From Datnioides undecimradiatus (taxonomy: Eukaryota; Chordata; Actinopteri; Lobotiformes; Datnioididae), in contig WARS01000054.1 of the NCBI GenBank assembly GCA_008933995.1, positions 3,277,001-3,341,000 of the forward strand: a stretch of DNA of 64,000 nucleotides, in the 5' to 3' direction. Position numbers and translations under genes: made by a program. A model generated the notes under the pieces. The model had not been told where the DNA came from and ran no database searches. It saw nothing but the letters and a program-made list of their open reading frames with translations. Within the stretch, counting starts at the first letter, position 1; every line of letters begins with the position of its first letter. Positions 57,411 to 64,000 of the stretch are shown here, in pieces.

Positions 57411-59245
57411 TATGATCATCCAGCTTACATTAGTGAAAGTCAATCTGATTTAAACCAGATTGAAGTCGATTTACAAGCCCTGGCTGAGATTTGACCCTCA
57501 AACTCTTTTCTCTGTAAACCCTACATATTGGTAATCACCTAAAAATGACTCACAACTAAAGACAATACAGCAATTAAACCAGAGCCTGCTTCTTAGCAAT
57601 CTCCAAAGCAGCTCCATGTTTCAAGATCATAGTGGGACTTCCTTATTCACACAGACGAAACAGGCCTTTTGTAGCACTCAAGCCTCCACGTGACTTATTG
57701 TCCAGCTCGAGCACAGTTGTTAAACCCTACCAGCATATCGCAGCATGGAAGATGATTTTCAGTATGAAGATATCAGTCCAGTAATGTGAGTGCAGGCGAA
57801 CCTTCTGGTGTTTAAGCATTGGACGCTGTACAGCAGTTACCTTCAGAATTAGCATTTGCAGTGTATTGACTGCACAGTGTAAACAAGCTGTCCTGTGCTT
57901 CATTGTCATTCACGGCACAAAGACAACACAAACACACACACACTCACAAAATGAGTTGCTGTCATCAGTATGCTAGACGTACACTCTCTGTCCCTTCTGT
58001 CTCTCTCACTCCCACTCATTCTGTCTCCTCCTTTCCTTTTCTCTTTTCTCTTCCCTCCCTTTTCCTTCCTCCTCTCCTTCCCTGTCTCTCCTCTCTCTCG
58101 CTCTCCATCCCTCTCTCCTTCCCTCTGTCTCTCTCAGCCACAGTGAGATCAAGATCAGTGTGCATGTCACATCCTCTCTGTCCCAACAGAGTCCCAGTGT
58201 GTCTCTACATGCCCTCCCCCCAACAAACACTTACACACACACACGCACACACACAGAGCGTCCCATGAGGTGTGTGTATAATCAGATTACCGGGCACTGG
58301 GGCTTTCTGTCACCTGTCAGTCACAGTGACAGTAGCTGAGCTCAAGGTCACAGTGTGTGGGGAGGAGGACAAACCCCCACTATAAAAAAATATATATTCA
58401 AAAACTACAAACACGTTGTTAAATGTGTTCAGGTGGCCGTCATTACAGATGCAGGCTGTGCAGACCTGCTTCGCTCAGACCAACAAAATTCATTTTAAAA
58501 TTCTAATGGAGACCCCAAAGTGTCTAAAGATACCAGATGCATCGGGGAGAATCCAGGGAAATGTGTGCAAAATAATGTAACACACTGGGAGAATGTTTCA
58601 GTTTGACAGAATGTTGCAGTCATGCAGCATTCCGTAACATTTCAGCTGGGAAAGTTTGAGTCAGTGATGAAATCATTATAAAACAGGACATACATGTGAT
58701 TTTCTCTTGCAGTGAGGGATTAAATTGTTTTACTTCTTTTAAAACTACAATTGCCTTTCATTTGAGCTTAACTGACTTTGAATTGCAGGTTTTGTTTAGT
58801 TTATTTTTTCAGTTAATCACACATCCTGTGCTCCCTGCTGGGGAGAAGTTAGTACAGAGAAGGTACAGCAAACGTTCACATTCAGCGCAGTCTGTTTTCA
58901 AACGCACTGAATTAAACATCCACCCTGAAACAGCTCTACTTGTCCAGAATTTGATCCCGGGACCTCTCGTGGAAATCAAGCCAGAATCCTACCCCTGGGC
59001 CAACGAACCATGCACAATATCTCATCTGCAGTCAGCCCTGAAGAAAGTGCTGCTCCGCTCGGTGACTGACTTGAAAGCAATCTGGAGCTGTATATCTCTC
59101 CTTGTCTCTTCCCATGCCTCCGCTGAGGTGCTTTGCCTGAGAAAAGTGACAGGACTGTGTACCCTGCAGCCATGAAACCCTGCTGTAGAACGCACACTGT
59201 TCCCATTTTTGTGACGGCCATTGACTGGCCCGGCCTAATGAAGTG

Positions 59246-59300
<55 letters not shown>

Positions 59301-59674
59301 AGACATATATTGGTGTGTAGGAGCTTTCAAAGCTTTTAGAAATGGCACAGAAGGCAGCTTCACTCTGTGTTCTCTCACTTTATGCTCTGTCTGAATTGAA
59401 AATCACTAAATCACTTTAAAGCAAAAGTTTTCCTACCAATAAGGTTTTGACACAACTCTTTGACAGTGAAGGTGAAATAGAGGAGAATGCTTCAGAGTCT
59501 GAGGAAAATGTTGAAGGGGACGCTGTTTTGGCCCCTGTATTGGATTCTGCAATAAATCCTAAATGTGATAAAACAATAATAATTCATTCAGGAATTAGTT
59601 TTTATCTTCCAAAGTTCAGTTGTTATCTGATTATTTGCCCTTTGACAGTATAGATCTCTATGTTGTATGAAGAA
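57411..59674. other. Intron 9, distal part with microsatellite
   Basis: T/C-rich simple sequence (about 57990-58140) and a (GT)n run (59251-59300) are present. A 159-codon + frame (58696-59175) has no recognisable domain and no start or splice context, so it is not called a gene. Confidence 0.5.
59251..59300. repeat. (GT)n microsatellite
   Basis: About 24 GT units, preceded by GTATATAT. Confidence 0.93.
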
Positions 59675-60003
59675 GAAGATTCACTTTATTTATCCACAAA
59701 TGGAAATTAGACCTCTTACATTTTAGCGTTTTACCCACTCACATGCATGTACAACACACACATGCTGGCAGTGGGCAGCCACTTTAAGGCGCCCGGGGAG
59801 CAACTAGGGGGGTTAAGGGCCTTGCTTAAGGGCCCAAAGTGGTGGCCGAATGATGCAGATCATCACAGTCGCAGTCGCGGTTGAGGTTTCTTCCTCTCAT
59901 ATCTCCCGTGCCGACCTCTCATCTGGTCTGGATTTGAACCGGCGTCTCAGTTGCTTCCAGGTGGGGGGGGCTCGCCTCTTTATCCACTTGACCACCACTC
60001 CCA
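59675..60003 (-). mobile_element. tRNA-headed SINE of a third family
   Basis: On the minus strand it opens GGGAGTGGTGGTCAAGTGGA, like an A box. After a G/C run it has CCGGTTCAAATCCAGACC, like a B box. The body includes GGGCCCTTAAGCAAGGCCCT and GTTGCTCCCCGGGCGCC, and the tail is AATAAAGTGAATCTTCTTC. The tail and the words are those of a common teleost SINE group. Confidence 0.7.
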
Positions 60004-61078
60004 TGCCACTAAATGAAATGCCACTAAAACATAAAAAATGAAAAATACTGTGATGCTAATTTTGGATCTGACCCCATTACAATGCATCCTCTGAGCCTCC
60101 AAGAGGTTCTGCATTATTTTCCAAAAATGCAAGTTTATCATATTTATCATGTGCTGCACGTTATTTTGCAACTTACACATACCAAGTTAACATATTTGCA
60201 TATATTGAACTTACAGCGGTGTCAAACAATCTCTGATGCAACCCTCAAAAGTATTTTGATTATAATTATAATTACAGAATATTTATGTGCTCCTTACTAA
60301 TGTTCTGATCATTTTCTGTTTTTATAAATTAACATAAATAGAAATATTATTGGAGTACCATTTTCCCAGTTTTCATTGCTCGATACATCTGTCTGTTTTG
60401 CTGTTGACGCCTCTCAACAAGGGGACGTGGCAGACAGTCCTAAACATCTCAAAAAGTACCTTCAATATACCATTTTCTTGCTTCCTCTGCAGTATATCTG
60501 AGCTTCTACCCCTAACAGACAGATGAGATACCTGGTGTAAGGAAGCTATTCTCATGGCTGAAGTATATCCACAGTCCAAAGCTTTTGAAGTAATATTGAA
60601 AAACAAAAGACTAATAGACTGAGAACTATGCCTTCAGTTCTCTTGTGAAATCAGTGGAGTTTAACAGTTTTACTTCTTATTAATCATACAAAATTGACCA
60701 TGAATGCGTTTGGCCTGAGAGCCTCCTGAAAACCACAGTGTCATTCAAACACTGGGCAAAAGTTACCACAGCACAGCAGTTGCAATTAAACAGGGCCACT
60801 CATGCGGCGATGCTCAATGCATGCTTAAGTTATTTACTCACCGAGCGATCAAACCATGTCACAGTCCCAGGAAACCCTGACAGCGTGACACTGATCCAGC
60901 ATGAACAATTCAGGGACCTGATGAGCACTAACTGGTATCAACATGGATTCCAAACATCGTTTTTGCAAATGCTCTCTAAACTAACTGCATTAATCCTTTT
61001 GTTAAAACCTCAAGGATACACACTGTGTTCTGGCAAGCAGCTATTAACATAACCCTCCTCATGTCTCCTCTCACGTAG
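60004..61078. other. Intron 9, end
   Basis: AT-rich DNA leading to the acceptor CTCACGTAG (61070-61078). No element recognised. Confidence 0.55.
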
Positions 61079-61388
61079 CTGTTTTGAAGATGATGAGCCC
61101 CCATGTGTCGAAGAGATTGAGTATTCCAAAGACTGTCCCATGCTCAAAGGCACTGATCTGGATTCAGACGTCAACAGCAACATGGCCAATGCTGATGAAG
61201 AGGAGGAGGGCGACGAAGGACGTGTGGGAGCAAAGCATCGGCAGGGCGGTGTCGGCCAACAGCAGCAGTCGAGCTTGAAGAGCCGCCTGTTCCCTCACCT
61301 GATCACACAGGCGTCCATTGAGGCGCTCAGTGAGAAGAGGAGCACGTGTAACGGTGTGAGCGTCACCAATGGACAAGTCATGAGTTAA
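61079..61388 (+). CDS. agbl1: Cytosolic carboxypeptidase, terminal exon
   Basis: The first base completes the codon left by exon 9 (AA + C, Asn). It then reads CFEDDEPPCVEEIEYSKDCP, an acidic block DSDVNSNMANADEEEEGDEG, a Gln-rich patch and VTNGQVMS, stopping at TAA (61386-61388). DDEPPCVEEIEY corresponds to the DEDEPRFLEEVDY-type C-terminal motif of CCP1 and its paralogue. The acidic tail is outside the peptidase domain. The acceptor pyrimidine tract is TCCTCATGTCTCCTCTCACG. Confidence 0.85.
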
Positions 61389-62560
61389 GGGAATATTTCT
61401 AAATGTTGGTTGATCTTGATTTCTTTCTAGAGGTAGAGATGAGAGCTTCGGCTTTTCTCTGAGAAGTCATGGAGGCATTGTGAGCTTTCCTCCTTAAAGC
61501 AGCGGGCGTACCTGAATGAAAAGAAACGTGGGGAAATGACACACAAAAAAATCATTTCTCTTTCAGCCTCATCACAAGATACATTATAACCCTCACTCTA
61601 TTGTAATCATAATGCACTTTTAAGAAATGGTTTATATGGGAACGAACTCTGCATCACGTGTACCATCTGTACTGTACTTCATGGATCTTCAGTCATGTGA
61701 TAACAGATGGTGGCACACAGACAACAACAGGGGATCATGGCCAGGGGTGAAGGTAGATTAAAGGGATTTTTCTTTTAACAGCTAATGTAGAACAATTTTC
61801 CTGAAACAACATCTAAAAAAACCCTAAATACAGTAACTAAAGCTTTGGAAAGGCAGCGGGGCTCCCTCGTGTAGGATGAAGGAAATCCGGATGCATGGTT
61901 GAGGCAGGTTGTACATGGGCTTTGGAAGGCAGCTGCTGTCCCCTCTTTGCAGTACCGTGCACTGGTGCTGAATCTTTAGTGGAACAACACATTAGACTGT
62001 ACCGGCCTGCTTTCACCCCTAAGCATAACCCCTGTCTCTGGTCTCAGATGTGATGACACCAGCTCCCTGAGCTGATGCTGACTGCTGATGAGATGTTGAA
62101 AGCCAAAAAAAGAAAAAAGAATAAGTCAAAAAAAGATCCCTTTTAGACACATTTATTCCAAACTGAAAAATAAACTTTTTTGTTCAAATGACTATTATGT
62201 TTTTGAAAATCCGGGTATTCCAGGGTATGGTCTCTTGTTTGTTGGTTCAGCAGTATAATGCATTTTGTTTAAGCTGCAACGCACAAGTCTATAACATGGA
62301 TGACAATGAACACGATGAAGTATTGTACATAAAGCAATCATATCAATCGGACTTGAGCTTGTGCAGTGTGTGAGGAAGGCTAACAATGCTATCCTGCCTT
62401 TATTTCAAAGCCCGGAGAAAAGACGTCAGTTTCCAAAAGACGATGCGTTGGCATCGTGTCGCTGCAGCGGCGTTTCATGCGAGATCCGGATAGTCTTAAT
62501 GGTATGGGCTAGTCTTGCGCAATCAACAAACGCACATGAATAAAGTCTAAATTCTACATT
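61389..62560 (+). promoter_or_regulatory. 3' UTR with two candidate poly(A) signals
   Basis: After the stop codon, AATAAA occurs at 62169-62174, followed by a T-rich stretch. It occurs again at 62539-62544, followed by GTTTTGTGAGTTT. Either could end the transcript, with 3' UTRs of roughly 0.8 or 1.2 kb. No transcript evidence is available here. Confidence 0.5.
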
Positions 62561-64000
62561 CATGCTACCTAGTTTTGTGAGTTTCAGTCATGGTTAGGGG
62601 AATCAGCTGGTAGGTTTCTCCTAGATGTTCAGCAGTATTACAGTAACTTAAATTAAATTAATAACTTAATTAACTAACCTAATTAGCCAATTTCATTTCA
62701 GAAAAAGATGGATGAATTTCAGATGTTATGGTTTGTTGTTGTTGTGGTCTTTATGCATAATACCCTAAACAGGACAATTATCCAATCACATGTAGTTTGT
62801 AGCAGATTGAACTGTACTTTGGTTTTTCAGTTCACTTGCTTATAATAACTGATATGAGAGCTGGAGGCTTAAAAATGATAGCGTTGTTTTTTGGTCAATA
62901 TGCTGTTGTTGATGTTTACGTTTAGTGTCAAGGCAGGAAGTCGCATGCTGGTCTCCCTCAGGAATATTGTCCCATTTTCTGCCAACAGTTATTGTTTTTT
63001 CCATAACCTTGACTACAGCCTTCTCCTAACATTGGGAAACACCATTTCAAATATCTGGGATAGTCAGTGGATGGATATTAGCACTTCTAATCAGCTGAAT
63101 ATAGACTTGCTCACCAGAGGCTGAACCTGAGCCCTTTAATTTGGACGCTCAGTGAGCTTTCCTCTGGCAGGAACAACTCAAATCACACTGAATAAATACC
63201 ATAACGCACATTGTAAGGCAGATTGTGTAAAATGTTCTGTTTTCTCCAAGGAGCAATTCTCTTTTCTGACTCTGTAACTTTGTCCTTTGAGCTTCAATCT
63301 CAGGCCAAACATCTGCTGCACAGCAGAACTGCCCTCTTGTTGAATTGTATTATATCAGTGCTTTGATGTATGCATGTAGCTGAAAAAGCCCCTTAAAGTT
63401 ACTCTACCGAACATCCAATATAAAATTAAAATCATAATAATTTAATAAAATGTGTAAAGGGCATTCGCAAACTGCTACATCCCTAAAAACTTCTTACTAC
63501 TTCATCCAACGTCATTTCCTAAATTAGACTTTAATTCAGTGACATGTCATCCGCTGACTGCAAACAGGCTGCTGTCATTGCTGTGAAGGCTGGTCAGGTT
63601 GCTGTAGGGAACTAAAGAAAGCAAAGCCACTCCTGGGAGTCCAGATGGAGACAGTCCTGCACGCTGGTTTCTTATGTGAAGAGAGGAAGAAGCCTTTGTG
63701 TAAATGTATCTAGGATCATATGCAAGCGCATTCCTCTTAACCTACCAATGTAATCTCCTAACTTTTCTAGCAAACACAAGCTGTTCACAGTGAAGTCACT
63801 TAAAAAGTACACGATTGCAGTGGAAGAAAAAGAGCATTCTCACCTCAATCCCTAAAAAGCTTTCCATCACATTGTCATTCACTGAGTTTTACCTAGCAGT
63901 GATGTGATAACAGAGAAAGCATTAATCCTCGCCGACACTGGTTCTTGTTGAAAGATGCAAAACGTGTATAAAATAGTTATTTCTGCTCTATGATAACTGA
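62561..64000. other. Downstream flank
   Basis: AT-rich DNA downstream of the gene. No exon, repeat or RNA gene recognised. Confidence 0.5.

Noticed and set aside
58696-59175. A 159-codon + frame
   Set aside because: The start is arbitrary, no domain is recognisable, and it lies inside the last large intron of the carboxypeptidase. It could be a chance frame.
3723-61388. Assignment to AGTPBP1 (CCP1) instead of AGBL1
   Set aside because: Several exon wordings fit AGBL1 better from memory, but the choice is not proven without a phylogeny.

Overview
The window looks like nuclear DNA from a teleost fish. The evidence is a split gene with GT-AG introns, dense (CA)n microsatellites, tRNA-headed short repeats of fish type, and fish-type Ty3/Gypsy, LINE, hAT, EnSpm-like and piggyBac-like copies. 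There are no bacterial operons, CRISPR arrays or free-standing RNA genes that I can support.

One host gene spans almost the whole window on the + strand. Ten exons between 3723 and 61388 join in phase into about 485 codons. They encode the C-terminal half of a cytosolic carboxypeptidase (CCP/AGBL family, M14 metallopeptidase), including the whole catalytic domain and the stop codon. The wording of the exons is closest to AGBL1 (CCP4), with AGTPBP1 (CCP1) as the alternative. The zinc and catalytic motifs (VHPGE, YHGHS, YTMES) are present, so the gene looks functional. Its 5' exons lie upstream of the window or were not recognised. Two introns are very large, 16.5 kb and 20.9 kb.

Most other content is mobile DNA inside those introns. 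From 9.6 to 26.1 kb there is a decayed two-gene element on the - strand. One gene is a C2H2 zinc-finger plus EnSpm/CACTA-like transposase (20073 to 17423). The other is a PB1-like 'SAMD3-like' protein (17174 to 13585). A 665-bp hAT MITE with a perfect 8-bp target duplication sits inside the second gene. A decayed hAT transposase (21113-22449) and a 63-bp-period tandem repeat follow. Between 26.3 and 40 kb there are a piggyBac-like MITE flanked by TTAA, a roughly 400-bp AGC/AGT trinucleotide array, a tRNA-headed SINE and (GT)n tracts lying against splice junctions. From 40.1 to 61 kb there are an LTR-like relic, SINEs, a 5'-truncated LINE, a chromodomain-type Ty3/Gypsy element with one LTR and many lesions (48176-53563), an L2-like relic and another SINE. 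The last 2.6 kb holds the 3' UTR and downstream DNA.

I found no clearly new biological system. The best leads are the paired transposase and PB1-protein element, the splice sites embedded in dinucleotide repeats, and the nested insertion history. All assignments come from reading the sequence. No database search was run.
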